DNA of 62,526 bases from an uncultured Clostridia bacterium (lineage in GTDB: Bacteria > Bacillota > Clostridia > Christensenellales > UBA3700). Location of the stretch: NCBI GenBank assembly GCA_944380395.1, contig CALWHM010000006.1, positions 1 through 62,526 of the forward strand, given 5' to 3'. The position numbers and the translations under genes are program-made. The notes beneath the pieces were generated by a model. It had not been told where the DNA came from. It searched no databases and saw only the letters and a program-made list of their open reading frames with translations. The first letter of the stretch is position 1, and each line of letters begins with the position of its first letter. Shown one piece after another: positions 62,504 through 62,526 of the stretch.

Positions 62504-62526
62504 ATTAAGGCTGTCACCGATAAAGC

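Overview
The window looks like chromosomal DNA of an anaerobic, single-membrane Bacillota, most likely an uncultured member of the Clostridia. This rests on gene content: Rex, a PerR-type Fur protein, a reverse-order rubrerythrin, a clostridial 2x[4Fe-4S] ferredoxin, AddAB, DnaD/DnaI-like primosomal proteins, the yaaO-tmk-holB-ricT cluster and a PyrK/PyrD class 1B pyrimidine operon. No prophage, CRISPR array, rRNA or tRNA was recognised. A finer taxonomic placement cannot be made from the window alone.

Layout. 0-2.4 kb: end of an ABC (probably ECF) ATPase, an AraC regulator and a YitT membrane protein. 2.4-7.9 kb: a cobalamin/methionine block with metF, a separate methionine-synthase reactivation protein and a metH that lacks that domain. 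Facing it is an ECF substrate-binding membrane protein plus a DUF4430 lipoprotein behind a cobalamin riboswitch with its own terminator. 8-13 kb: an epimerase with a C-terminal zinc ribbon, an EFR1-type flavodoxin/ferredoxin, a membrane-free two-component pair and a class II aldolase. 13-15.4 kb: dnaI-like and dnaD-like genes on the minus strand. 15.9-16.5 kb: a noncoding 266-bp tandem repeat. 16.7-25.3 kb: rex-greA-lysS-yaaO-tmk-holB-ricT and a large surface/membrane protein. 25.4-33.3 kb: ferredoxin, then pyrB-C-F-K-D-E and an ABC-F protein. 33.3-34.9 kb: a gene-poor region with repeats, palindromes, a symmetric promoter and one 30-codon gene. 35-41 kb: MFS transporter, metallo-beta-lactamase-fold protein, two kinase-like proteins and alpha-galactosidase. 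41-45.6 kb: GNAT, PerR plus reverse rubrerythrin, and an SPFH/zinc-ribbon pair. 45.6-53.8 kb: DUF1858, metK, recD2, DUF1540, an Lrp-type regulator, an aminotransferase, rplI and two minus-strand genes. 53.9-62.4 kb: addB-addA, a membrane protein and corA.

How the genes work together. Cobalamin uptake under riboswitch control supplies B12 for MetH; MetF supplies methyl-THF, the reactivation protein rescues oxidised cobalamin, and MetK further along turns methionine into SAM. The pyr operon makes UMP de novo, and Tmk is in the neighbouring block. PerR and rubrerythrin deal with peroxide.

Most unusual observations: (1) at least five genes, on both strands, have a -10 box ending exactly 6 nt before the ATG and no usable Shine-Dalgarno, which suggests leaderless mRNAs; (2) an ~820-bp noncoding composite element bounded by inverted copies of a long palindrome, with an internal 88-bp perfect direct repeat; (3) a YbiT-like ABC-F protein in which both halves of one composite ATP site have degenerated; (4) a palindromic bidirectional promoter driving a candidate small RNA.
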